The notes under the pieces: model-generated
What the model saw: the letters and a program-made list of their open reading frames with translations, nothing else
What the model was told of the DNA's origin: nothing
Database searches by the model: none
Shown: positions 24,166-34,860 of the stretch, one piece after another
Numbering within the stretch: position 1 is the first letter of the stretch
How the letters are laid out: the number at the start of each line of letters is the position of its first letter
Source of the DNA: Tretioscincus oriximinensis
Lineage: Eukaryota; Chordata; Lepidosauria; Squamata; Gymnophthalmidae
Reading direction: 5' to 3'
Length of the DNA: 64,000 nt
Assembly: GCA_022410635.1 (NCBI GenBank)
Contig: JAJVDF010000863.1
Span: forward strand, 169,730-233,729
Made by a program: the position numbers and the translations under genes

Positions 24166-24299
24166 CATCCCTTATATTAAATTGAGGGAGTGGGACAATG
24201 CTATTAAAAGTTGGGTTTTGTCATACAAGAAGAATAGAATCCCCAACTGTACTTAATGATCAAGGAAAGAACAAATAGGCTAGGGTTTACCCTCATTAA

Positions 24300-25312
24300 G
24301 ATCATATTTTGATGACTTCCAAATTAATAGTCTGTTGGATTTGGCATTTGTGGACAATGAAAAAGTGGCTTGAATAGAAGTTAAACTGAACTCAATGCAG
24401 AATAAATCCTTCCTGCCATTGTCAGTAGAGAAGAGAATTTCCAAATATTGGTTGGCCCCTTAAAATCTACCCATAAAGTTTGGAAGTGTAATCATAAATT
24501 CCTGGCAATCAATTGGAGGCAGGTGGCTTCCATACATGCTATAAACATACAGGAAGAATAGAATCTCAAACAATATTTAGACATAATGGATACCCATTTT
24601 TATCGTAGAATTATGATTCTAATTGATAGTGGGGGTACCTCAATCCCCCAGCACAAATTGGTAATCTATTTCCACAGTATGGAAATAGATTATGGCTACA
24701 ACATGTCCTATTTCCCATCATTAATATTTGTGCGTTCAAAGATGCCATGTGTGGTACATCAGAGCTAGGGGGGAATTATAACATGGAAATTGGAGGGACA
24801 ATGTGTTGGCATGAATGTCAAAATAGAGGGTTCTACAACTGCATGTGGGCGTATTGCTCATATATTATGTATTTCTGGAACAAAATTATTGAAAAAGTTA
24901 AAAAAATTACAAATATCACAATCCCTCAATCCCCCATTACCTGGCTCTCTTTTGCAACTGATGTTACAAATATGGCGATGGAAGATAACTATGCTATCTT
25001 AGCCAGTCATCTAGTGATAGCAAAAGGATGGAAAGAACAGGACAAATGGATGACTGATGAATGGACAAGCTACATGATTGATTTAATGAAATTGACTTTC
25101 TCCAGGAAAAAAGGATGAAATCCATTGGTCTTCAGATAAAACCAAATTGGACTCTCATATGGCAAAGGTTCATTGCTTATGGGCTGTTTTCCTCATCAAA
25201 CCACTAAATCTGTTCAGAGGGTGGGGAGTGGGTATATTTTTCTCTGTATTTATTTGTGTCTCCATATTTGTGCTTTTCTTGCTTTGTCGATAAAATAATA
25301 TTTTTTTTAAAA
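24300..25312 (+). mobile_element. L1 LINE, 5'-truncated
   Basis: + strand L1 3' part, ending in a G-rich tract (about 25216-25231) and an AT-rich tail (GATAAAATAATA plus a T/A run). The coding remnant 24747-25118 includes the C-terminal Cys region. The left boundary is approximate because the upstream part is badly eroded. Confidence 0.78.
24747..25118 (+). pseudogene. L1 ORF2 C-terminal remnant
   Basis: 123 codons with CWHECQNRGFYNCMWAYCSY, the L1 ORF2 C-terminal Cys domain, followed by the helical tail (SHLVIAKGWKEQDKWMTDEW) and a stop. It aligns in order with 12838-14163 (-) and 28359-28784. No catalytic domain remains. Confidence 0.82.
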
Positions 25313-26273
25313 AATGCAGTTTTATTTTCCAGAGAGTCCTTCAACAGCTGCACATTTGCTAGAGGGTACCAGATTCTCTGCTGCACTAGCATTCCCCATG
25401 CAACTGGGTTCTGGGCCTTGAACTCAGTTAAGGAGTTAAAGGCATTTGTATTAGGAATGTGTGTGAAGCACAGTATATCCATTAGGGTGTCTTTCTCTCA
25501 TACACTGGAGCAGACCAAAGAGATCCTTCTCTCTGCTACCTTGCTCATTCCATATTAGATGAAGCACAGACTAAATTAGATGATCCAGAATGGCTTCCTA
25601 GTCAAAGATAGACTAGTGCTAAACAGAGTCACACAAGTGTGTGGATGTGGCAAAAGCTTTCACGTTCTGGTTTATTGTGGGAATCCTCTGGGGACTTCTG
25701 GGGGAGTATTCATTTTTGGTCACTAGAAGTATCAGAGTTTGACTCCAAAGCTTCTGCAAGCTTTAGGACTGGCACAATGGTGAGCTCAGAAATATGAATT
25801 GAATTGCAGACAGAATTATCCTGTGACTTGAGTTCCAACTGATCCATCCCTGTTGGGAGCAATCTACCAAATAAATGGTAAGCGTGCAAGTGGGTTAGGA
25901 AGGAGATTCAGGGACAATATAGTAAAAGGGAAAACAGTCTATTGAGTGTTGAATATAGTATTTTCTGAAGCAAGTCAGAAAAAAAGAACACACTGGACCT
26001 TTCTTATAAAAACTGGAGCTGTTTCTGTTACTTGTATCGAATACAAGTAAATTTCCTTTCAAACCAAAAGGTAGGTCTTTGTATTGCTAGGCTTTAAGAT
26101 TTGCATGTTAAGAAATGGAAGGGCATTATTACCGCTATCATTATCTCCATTACTACTATCTGCAGTAAATTTTGAAGCCTAATATGAATTGAGTACCAGT
26201 ATCTCTTCCTATTAAAAGGCTTCACATTTCATTTGAAATGGCCTGTTTATGTTCAGTAAGCATTTTATAATGA
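25313..26273. other. Unannotated DNA
   Basis: No gene or repeat recognised. Confidence 0.5.
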
Positions 26274-26281
26274 CATACACC

Positions 26282-26861
26282 TAGGGGTGCCATAATTTGG
26301 CAGCCCAAAACCGGGACGGGGTGGGGTGGGGGCATGCGTGCGTGCGCACACATGTACATGCGCGCGCACATACNGATGTTTGTAGTGAGACAGGCAAAAC
26401 CTCTGTTCTGCCTGTCTCACCACAAGCATCTGTGTGCACGCACACGTGTGTGCGTAGCTGTTCCAATGCTGGAGGCGGGGGTTCGCGCACCTGCTAGTGT
26501 GCCAACTCACCTCCACCGGAAGAAAAATGCCTTGGTTTGTGACAAGAGAACAGAGCTGTCCTCCTGTCACAAACCCAGGCGTTTTTCCTTTGCTGGAGGC
26601 AAGTTGCTACGCTAGCAGGAGCGCAAAACTCTGCCTCCAGCATTGGAGCAGCTATGGCACGCTCTGAGGTTCCTTCCAGGACCCTGGAAAGCATTCCTTG
26701 GGCTGCAGCTGTGACCTCTTTAAAATCCTGCATTTTTGCATTCCCTGATGCAGCATCAGAGAATGTAAAAAGCCGGATTTTGTCTTAAAACCCGGAGGGG
26801 ACTATATTTTAGTCCCCCAAACTGGGATTATCCTGCTTTCCCGGGATGTATGGCAACCCTA
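26282..26861. mobile_element. hAT-like non-autonomous element, 580 bp
   Basis: Imperfect terminal inverted repeats: left TAGGGGTGCCATAATT, right (reverse complement) TAGGGTTGCCATACAT. Flanked by CATACACC (26274-26281) and CATGCACC (26862-26869), an 8-bp target duplication with one mismatch, as hAT transposases make. The interior is a nest of inverted repeats (GCGTGCG/CACACG blocks, GACAGG/CCTGTC, GTGACAAG/CTGTCAC), is much GC-richer than the flanks and has no transposase. The ORFs on both strands here are artefacts of palindromic sequence. Confidence 0.78.
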
Positions 26862-26869
26862 CATGCACC

Positions 26870-27829
26870 ACCTCTTAAAATACAGTAAATGCATTTGCAA
26901 TAGTTTCAGGCCAGTTATAACTCTTTTGACAATCATTCCTAGCAAGCATGCAGATATTAGCATTCTATAGTTATTTAACAAGACATGCATAATGAAATGT
27001 ATCCCTTCTTAAAACCAAGTTAGTGCAGCTGATGTGTTATAACTATTCTATCCTCTAAATATTTCATAAATAATTTCTAAGGTATTTTATGCTGTGCTCT
27101 AGGGTGCTTATATGTTATTAATTCTTTATAATGTATTTGAAGGCCCTTCTTAAAATAAAGCATTGCTGTTTCCAGATAAAACCAGAGAAAACAATGATGA
27201 TTAAACATGCCAGGTAAAAAGGAAGCCTGCTGGTTTTCATGTTTATTTATCACTGGATTAGTGGGGCAGAATGAGGAAACATGCATAACTGCTCTGCAGA
27301 GATGCCAAACTACCATCTTCCCCCACCCATGCACAATATAAAAAGAAAGAAGAAGTCCAACAAATGTACAGTCAGCAGAAAATGGGCAAGGAGTGGTAAA
27401 GTCACCAAGACAGAAACTGTGGTCCGGAATCTTGTTTTGGGATACATCTCTGGTGTCTTCCATTCTCATGCTAGTGCAGATTATGATAGACTTCAAATGG
27501 AAGCTATAGTATATTCCAAGATAAAACCTACAATAAGACTCAGGGCAGAAAGGGGCTAGGTGCAGTATTTATGCATCTGTTGTACCAGAAGAAGACACCT
27601 GTAGGCAGGTAGGAAGACAAAAAAGAATTTATTCCCCTGGACAAAAAGGGTAAGGGAGTAGGAAAAAGAAGGGTAATAAAAATGGTTCCTCACTGAATAA
27701 AAATAGTGAAGAGTCGTGATCATCACCAAATCAGAACTGTTTAGGGTGAGGGATGATCTTGTATTATTCTCTATATTATTGATTCCTAAATGGGGATAAG
27801 AGGAAACAATACACTAAAATTTTTACTAC
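26870..27829. other. Unannotated DNA
   Basis: Two antiparallel ORFs of 92-139 codons lack domain features. A 40-bp stretch at about 27765-27805 resembles 29400-29445. Nothing else recognised. Confidence 0.45.
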
Positions 27830-28006
27830 ATAAGAACATTAGAAGAGCCATACTGGATCAGACCAGAGCCCATCTAGTCCAGCATTCTGCATTACACAGA
27901 GGCCCACCTGGGCAGTCTGAACAGAGGAAAGCAAAATATTCACCTGTTCGAGACCCTGCAAATGACACTTCAGGAGTACTGCCTGTTGCTCCATCCCGGA
28001 GGCAGT
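27830..28006 (-). mobile_element. CR1-B 3' end
   Basis: Antisense CR1-B 3' UTR (ACTGGATCAGACCAG...CATCTAGTCCAGCATTCTG) with the degraded TTCTTATG-type end at its left. It ends in a short TATA-rich palindromic stretch (28005-28040). Confidence 0.85.
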
Positions 28007-28103
28007 ATATACTGTATATATGCATATACTGTAAATACAGCCATGAACAATACAATGCACCAAATTTTTTACTAGGCTACTGCCTGTAAAACAGTGCAAT
28101 ACC

Positions 28104-28934
28104 TATGATATCATCACGGCCCATAAATACAATAACCTAACAAATACACTACAATTTTGGGAAACGGAATTTCCTCAATTAAATCGAAATTGGCATCAAT
28201 GGACAAAAACATTCTTGGAAAACAGAGATACTAGACTAAGGGAGACAGAATTGAAAAAAACTACGAGATGGTAGCACACCCCAGCTCAATTATCACATAT
28301 CACCAGAATATNACCCCTATGCTGGCATGGGTGCGGTAATAGGGGCACATANTTACATATGTGGGCTCATTGCCCCATGATTGTAAGATTATGGGGGAAT
28401 ATAAGAACTGAGCTAAGATTGATTACCAATGTAACAATCCCTGACTCCAAAGAGGTATGGTTGTTTGGAACATTAGACTATATTAACACCAGTAGGCAGA
28501 ATAAATACTGTATAGACAACGGTATTCTAGCGGGCCACATGGTCATAGTCAAGGAATGGAAAAATTACCAAAATTNGACGATGGACCTGTGGTGGCACTA
28601 CCTGCTGGAATTTATGTCCTTTGATGTCATACAAAGTAAAAGATTGCGTTTCATTGGGATCAACGTTACGCCACACTGGACCACCAAATGGCAAAAGCTC
28701 ATCGCCNACAGTTCAACAGACAACGCACACACACTTTTGAAAGAGACAATGCAAATGTTCCTCGACCAATGTTGGATTCTTTAATTCTTCAGCAGAACAT
28801 CAGGAGATATTCTACAATCTGGACTAGTACCGTTCACAGGGGTGGGAGGGAGGGTAAGGGGTGTTAATGATGTATGCTCTATATCATTTGTAAATGTATC
28901 TTTACAAAATAAATATTTNNNAAAAAAAAAACCT
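28104..28934 (+). mobile_element. L1 LINE 3' part with 10-bp target duplication
   Basis: GTGCAATACC is present at 28094-28103 and again at 28935-28944, directly after the poly-A tail. The element carries ORF2 C-terminal sequence, a G-rich 3' UTR tract (28839-28862) and an A-rich tail. Confidence 0.88.
28359..28784 (+). pseudogene. L1 ORF2 C-terminal remnant
   Basis: 141 codons covering the end of the Cys domain (MWAHCPMIVRLWGNI) and the C-terminal tail to a stop. The first cysteines lie upstream in the same region (CWHGCGNRG-like reading at about 28320). Truncated and inactive; relatively few stops, so fairly young. Confidence 0.82.
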
Positions 28935-28944
28935 GTGCAATACC

Positions 28945-30016
28945 CCCAAAATTTACTAGTCGCACAAGCCTAAAAATAAATGACTATAAAATCTTACCCT
29001 AAGGGAAGGCCACAGGCAGACCTTGCAGCCTTAAGTCTTCAAAAGGTTATAAAGGGAAACAAACTCCCCAAATGACACATCGTCTGATGTTCTTCTAGCC
29101 ACTAGGCAGACCTGCCCAGTAGCTGAAGAGCCTTGACAAAGCCTGTTTGGGGGCTGTTGCCAGAAAAAAATTGGCTAGTGAAAAGGACCTCTGTCTCATT
29201 AGTCAACTCGCTGGTAACAGGAATGAAGAAGCTGTGCAGAGGATATGCAGGCATGGCAGCCACGCCTCTCCCATGAGCAACAGAACATTGGCATGATCAC
29301 TGGACCGCTAGGGACCCAGAAGCATTTAGGCACGCCGGGTGCAGCCAACCAGGGTCACTCCCATCAGCAACGCCCGCCCACCTTAAATGCGTGGCAGGTC
29401 TTTTATTCTCTAGATCATTGATTCCTAACTGGGGATATAAGAAAATGAAATGGATAATAATAGAATCTGTGAAATAACACCAATCAAATAAGCTACAAAC
29501 ATTTTTTAAAAAATGTTCGCTGAAATCTGCTCCCAAAAAGTACACAAATAGAAAAAAAATGCCAATCACTGCCCAAAATGCTTTTCACCTGAAATCAGTT
29601 CAATTTTCACTCTCTGAAGCAGTGATGGGGAAATTAAAAACTACTAGCAAAAGACAGCAACAGTCTTAGAACATCTGCTGTGTTGGTGTCTGTCATTCAG
29701 GGTGCTACCAGCTTTGCTAGGAATCAGAAGATCCCCAAACTAGCCACAAATTGGACCCTGTCTGATCGGACCACAGATACAGCAACCCATCTCCTTAACA
29801 CAAATTGTGTTAACCTGCACTAATAGTTTTCAAAGCAAACTCTGCTTAGGTAACTATGCAAAATGGCACATGGTGAAACAGTTTTCCATTTTTGAGTAAA
29901 TGGAAAATGAATTTCCCCTAGTGAGAACTCGGCTTGACTAAGGTTTTAACTATATTATATAAACCTCACGAAATAGTTTATCCTTGATTTAAATTTGGTT
30001 CACTGTGAACCAAATC
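28945..30016. other. Unannotated DNA with one dispersed-repeat segment
   Basis: 29795-29930 resembles 56610-56750 (shared order ATTGTGTTAA, CTGCACT, TTTTCA, CTATGCAAA, TTTCCCATTT-like). The family is unknown. No gene seen. Confidence 0.5.
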
Positions 30017-31196
30017 ATGGAACTAGCAGAAGTAACAGCGGAACCACTTGCAGTGATCTTTGAAAATTCATGGACAACAGGAGAAGTCCCAGTAGAATGG
30101 AGAAGGGCAAATGTCCCAATCTTCAAAAAGGGTAAAAAGGTGGAACCAGGAAACTACAGGCCTGTGAGTCTGATTTCAATACCAGGAAAGCTCCTTGAAC
30201 AAGCTATAAAGCAGCATGTAAGCCAGCACTTGGATAGGAATGCAGTGATTAATCAGAGCCAACATGGATTTGTGACAAACAAGTCATGCCAGACTAATCT
30301 AATTTCCTTCTATGATAGAATTACCAAATGGGTTGATCAGGGAAATGCAGTAGATGTGGTATATCTTGACTTCAGTAAAGCATTTGACTAAGTATCTCAT
30401 TCCACCCTTATTGAAAAAATGGTCAAGTATAGGACTGACAAAACAACAGTTAAATGGATTCAAAACTGGCTTAGTGATCGTACTCAAAGAGTGGTAATAA
30501 ATGGTTGCACATCCAATTGGAAGAATGTTTCAAGTGGGGCACCAAAAGGATCTGTCCTAGGCCCTGTACTTTTTAACATATTTATAAATGATCTAGATGA
30601 AGGAATTGAAGGAAAACTTATCAAATTTGCTGATGACACAAAACTAGGCGGTGTTACTAATACTAAACAAGATAGAGATAGGATTCAAAAAGATCTAGAA
30701 AAACTTGAACAATGGGCAGAAACAAACAGAATGGTATTTAACAGAAAAATGCAAGATCCTACATCTGGGCAAAAATAATGAAAACAGTACATATAGAATG
30801 GGAGGAATATGTCTGAGCAGCAGCACAGGTGAAAAGGACCTGGGTGTTTTGATAGATCGCAGATTAAACACGAGTCAACAGTGTGAAGCAGCTGCAAAAA
30901 AAGCAAACACAATCCTGGGATGTATCAAGAGGAGCATAGAATCTCGTTCACATGAAGTAATTATTCCTCTCTACAGTACTTTGATTAGATATCAGAAAAA
31001 AAACTTTCTAACAGTCAGGGTGATAAACCAGTGGAACAGTTTGCCACAGAAGGTGGTGAGTTCACCTTCACTGGAAGTCTTCAAACAGAGACTGGACAAT
31101 CTTTCAGGGATTGTTTAATGAATCCTGCATCGAGCAGGGGTTGGGCCCNATGACCCTCGAGGTCCCTTCCAACTCTATGATTTTATGATAGAATAA
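30017..31196 (+). mobile_element. CR1-A with internal deletion
   Basis: + strand CR1-A from the reverse transcriptase N-terminus (MELAEVTAEPLAVIFENSW) through motif A ([11 protein letters not shown], then a stop), motif B ([15 protein letters not shown], with substitutions) and motif C (FADDTKLGG) to the 3' end. Compared with 34861-36887, about 300 bp are missing at 30981: the sequence jumps from the ...PLYSTL block to the final ...FLTVRVINQWNSL block. Stops and a frameshift at 30759 inactivate it. Confidence 0.92.
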
Positions 31197-32266
31197 GTAT
31201 CTTATACATCTCTATTCAAGAACAGGGCAGTAAATGTGACAAGGAATAAGCAGGTATCATTTTTACAAGAAAATTAAGCTACCATCTGCTTAGATCTGCA
31301 CCTAATTTTCTGGAATGAAGACACTTTTCCCAATCGTGCAATCAATCTCTTTTGAAGAGAGAGGACAGTTTAGGGCCATTTATCTGCCTTAAATTCCATT
31401 GTCTGCATTACCACACACATATGTGATCTATAGTAGCAACATCACATCTGCACGTTAGCATGTGTTGCCCCACTTCTAATGTAATTCAACCTTGTTTATA
31501 TAGATGTGCATTGCTACTCCTAATTTGGATCCAGCTAATCTGGATTGACTACAACAGATGAATTAAGGTGCATGCATAAATGGTCTAAGGCATCGTGCTG
31601 TCACTTGATTATGCTGTATTTTTTTTTAATGTATTTATTCTGCACAATAAAATATTGTATCAGCTTACAAATAACATTACTTTCTTAAACAGTGCGGATT
31701 CCATAATAAACACAAAACCTACAGAGTTAACCACTTTTCCCAAATGGAGTTAACTCTTCCATTTGATAAAATAGTAAGGTGCTTCCTATTGAAAATAGGC
31801 CCTGTGTTTTTCAGTGTAATGTGAGAGCAGTCTCCTATCCCTTGGGGAATACACAGTAGCTCGATCTACTTTCCCGTGATATATTACTTTTCAAAATCTC
31901 TTCCTTCACATACATTAAGTACCCATTTTAAAAAAGGCTAAAACAATGCCTCATGCCTGGTAGCAAATCTTCAAGAAAAACAGGAAAATGAAGGGCAAAA
32001 AAATCCCATTAACATTGAACCCTTGGATTCTGTGGAATATCTACAACGCAGATAATTAACAAAAACAGGACAAATATAATTGGAAATAGAAACCTGAAAA
32101 AAGGTTGGAGGAAGACATACTGTTTTTGAAGGGACACACAATACTGTTTTATTCCAGAAGCTGTAGTAAAAGTTAATTATTTCATTTATGATCTTGTTTT
32201 CCTACTGCTATATGAGGCGTTCTCCATTTTAAAGGTTTGTATTTCTTTTATAAACTTGCCAGATAT
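31197..32266. other. AT-rich DNA without recognised features
   Basis: No gene or repeat recognised. Confidence 0.5.
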
Positions 32267-32955
32267 CCCAGAGGGAGGGGGGAAGAGCAGGCCTGGGCAG
32301 GGGCGTGGCTTCCTGAGTCCCTGTATGGGAGGGGGCATGGCTGGAGGAGCCAGCCAATGGGGCCTCGAGTAGCCGGCTGGTCAGCAGATAAAAGGGAAGC
32401 TGACCAGGGCTAGAGGCCTTTTCTGTCAAGTAGGACTTGTGGGGTAGCAAGTGGACAGAGGGGTCCGCTTCTGATCTGCCTCAGAGGGAGGGGGTAGAAG
32501 TGTATGGTAGCCTGGAAGAGTCAAACTGGAGGCTTGACCTGGGGCTAAAACAAATAAATAGACATTGTTCCTGTCTCTTTAAGTTCTGGAAACAAAGGTT
32601 GCTCTTGCTGGGAGTTTGAGCTTGAATGAGGCTTACTTTATAAAAGCCAAAGCTTTATTATTCTTAACTTCTTTCTATTTCTTATTTGTTAACAATAAAC
32701 TTGTTATTTGTTTCAATTCAAATATCTCTTTCTTTCTTTTGTTGATGCAACAACACTAAATAAGCATGCTACTGGTGGGGGCTGGGAATAAAGCCCCATC
32801 ACTGTGGTAAACGCAGAGGCCCTGTGTAAGGCCTGAGGATATTACTGTTGCTCCAAGCAGTTGTGGGTGCTGGCTTGGGCTACAGGGGATATTGTGGCAC
32901 CCCTAGCTGGGAGGGTCATCTAATAGTGGGGCCCTCAAGTAGAGGTTGCCACACT
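32267..32955 (+). promoter_or_regulatory. Promoter/LTR-like block
   Basis: A GC-rich start has GC-box-like motifs (GGGGCGTGGC, 32300), a CCAAT box (AGCCAATGGGG, about 32352) and a TATA-like ATAAAAG (about 32390) in correct order and spacing. About 300 bp downstream lies AATAAA (about 32693). The block ends ...GAGGTTGCCACA. The arrangement is that of a retroviral-type LTR (U3, R, U5), but no flanking target duplication was found. It could also be a true promoter. No downstream gene is seen. Confidence 0.45.
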
Positions 32956-33289
32956 ATACAGTATCAAATTCAGTAGCAAGATTTCAACAAAATAATGTCT
33001 GTACGGTGCACATGCACTTTATTCCAAAGTCATAGTGTGGGGACTCTCACGGAGAAATGGTAGGATGGTGAAGAAGCTTTGGTGTACTCTTTCTATACTG
33101 AATTTTGATTGCAAACAAAATGGATCTTAATGCAGGCAGGAATATTAAAATGGAAGCTTTGATTGGAGAATGATTGCCATCATTTATTACTGAGTCATCA
33201 CTGCAGCCCAATATATAGTATCAGTGTTTATAGACAGGCAGGCAGGCAGCAGGTGTTATTATACAGCAGGGCATAGATGAGGCAAGAAG

Positions 33290-33381
33290 GCAGTGTACAG
33301 CAGCAGCGAAAAAATCAAATTCAATGTTAGGAAAGGAATTGAAAAGAAGTCACCAAGTATTGTTTTGCCTCTTTATAAATC
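33290..33381 (+). mobile_element. CR1-B fragment, left of MITE
   Basis: CR1-B C-terminal coding region (GCAGCAGCGAAAAAATC to CCTCTTTATAAATC), interrupted at 33382 and resuming at 33569. Confidence 0.82.
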
Positions 33382-33560
33382 TATGAAAGTCCAGCAAAGG
33401 AGCTAGCAGCACTTTGAGACTAACTTGAGAAAAGTGGGTGGCATAAGCTTTTGTAGACACGTCTACTTCTTCAGATTAGTCCCTCAGCATCTGAAGAAGT
33501 AGACGTGTCTTTCTACTGGACTTTCTGCTAGACTAACACAGCTATTTCTCTGAAATTGAC
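33382..33560. mobile_element. hAT-like palindromic MITE in CR1-B
   Basis: TATAAATC is duplicated at 33374-33381 and 33561-33568 (8 bp, hAT-like). The right end is GCTATTTCTCTGA, the complement of the CAGAGAAATAGC terminus seen at 52754. The centre is a hairpin, GACACGTCTACTTCTTCAGA against its complement. Related copies are at 40653, 52753 and, as a fragment, 58238. No coding capacity. Confidence 0.78.
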
Positions 33561-34228
33561 TATAAATCCATGGTGAGGCCTTACTTGGAATACTGTGTAC
33601 AATCCTGGTCACCATATCTCACAAAGGATATTGTGGAACTAGAGAAGGTACAGAAAAGGGCAACACGAATGATTGAGAGGCTGGAGCACCTCCCTTATGA
33701 AATCCGGCTGCAATGCCTGGGCCTCTTCAGCCAAGGTGTTTGAGAGGTGATCTGATTGAAGTGTATAAAATCATGCATGGGATAGATAAGATGAATAGAG
33801 AAAAATTGTTTTCTCTATTGTATAACACTAGGACCAGGGGGCATTCCTTGATGGGCAGAAGAGTGAGGACAGACAAGNAAAAGTATTTTTTCACCCAGAA
33901 AGTCATTGGCCTTTGGAATTTCCTTCCAGAAGAGGTGGTGGTAACTAGCAGCCTGGATAGTTTTAAGACAGGATTACACAAGTTCATAGACACCAAGGAT
34001 ATAAACAGTTACTAAGTTGGATGTCTTGATACTGCCCCCAAGATGGAGCAACATGCAGTATTCCTAAAATGCCATTTGCAGGGCATCAAGAGCAGTTGAA
34101 GATTTTGCCTTCTTCTGTTCCAGACTGCCCAGATGCAATTGGTGGGTCTCTGTGTGAGACAGAAGGCTGGACTAGATGGGCTCCAGCCCGTTTCAGTACG
34201 GCTCCTGTTATGTTCTTATGTAAGGCCC
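33561..34228 (+). mobile_element. CR1-B 3' region
   Basis: Continues CR1-B: the C-terminal coding block (reads VRPYLEYCVQSWSPYLTKD-like, then RCLRGDLIEVYKIMHGIDKM and FTQKVIGLWNFLPEEVVV), then the 3' UTR ending TGTTATGTTCTTATG. It is the most complete CR1-B C-terminus in the window. The frame breaks at about 33730. Confidence 0.9.
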
Positions 34229-34860
34229 TTTTCCTTTTTGGAATTTAGTTAAAACTCCTGTCAGCTTGATTTAATCTTGAGTCACTGGCCAGCTAGACCA
34301 ACACATTTGATTTTACTGCAGAGCACAGGAAATTCAAATGGCTCTGGAGGTGACAAGAAAAATCATTACTGTTATTCCATAAGGAGACCTTGTGCACCCC
34401 AACAATGGTAGCCACAAGCCGCTAGTGTTTTTTATTAGTGATTTTCAACATTATACAACGATATTTCTCTCATCTGTATGTATATACTGCAGAAGAGATA
34501 CTGGAAGCCAAAAGAAACATGGATAGAATTACCAGACCACATAACTGGATAGCAGTATCAAAGTGTAAGGGAATAGTAGAACAAGCTGAAGCTCCTGGGA
34601 GTTGTAGTCTCCTCAAATAACATCCCCCTCTACAAAAAATGGACAAACGTATCAAAATACAGTCATGGCTTGCCAAACACATTTTTTAATAGGAGGAAAA
34701 CTCTCCTTTGTCAATTATTCCTCAAATATAAAAAGAGTAGAGGAGAAAGGAGAATAACTTTTCTCTGCTTTTAAAGCATTTTTGAGAGAGAAATTCTCAG
34801 AAGAGAGACTATGAAGCTAGTGCAAAGAGAATACAGTATTCATTTGGATTAAAGAAATGA
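34229..34860. other. Unannotated DNA
   Basis: No gene. GGGAGTTGTAGTCTCC near 34597 resembles termini of common amniote DNA elements, but no second end was found. Confidence 0.4.

Noticed and set aside
26265..26733. Overlapping ORFs on both strands
   Set aside because: Produced by palindromic, GC-alternating transposon sequence; no domain composition.
27077..27559. Antiparallel ORFs of 92-139 codons
   Set aside because: No motif, no conserved composition, overlapping on opposite strands; likely chance.
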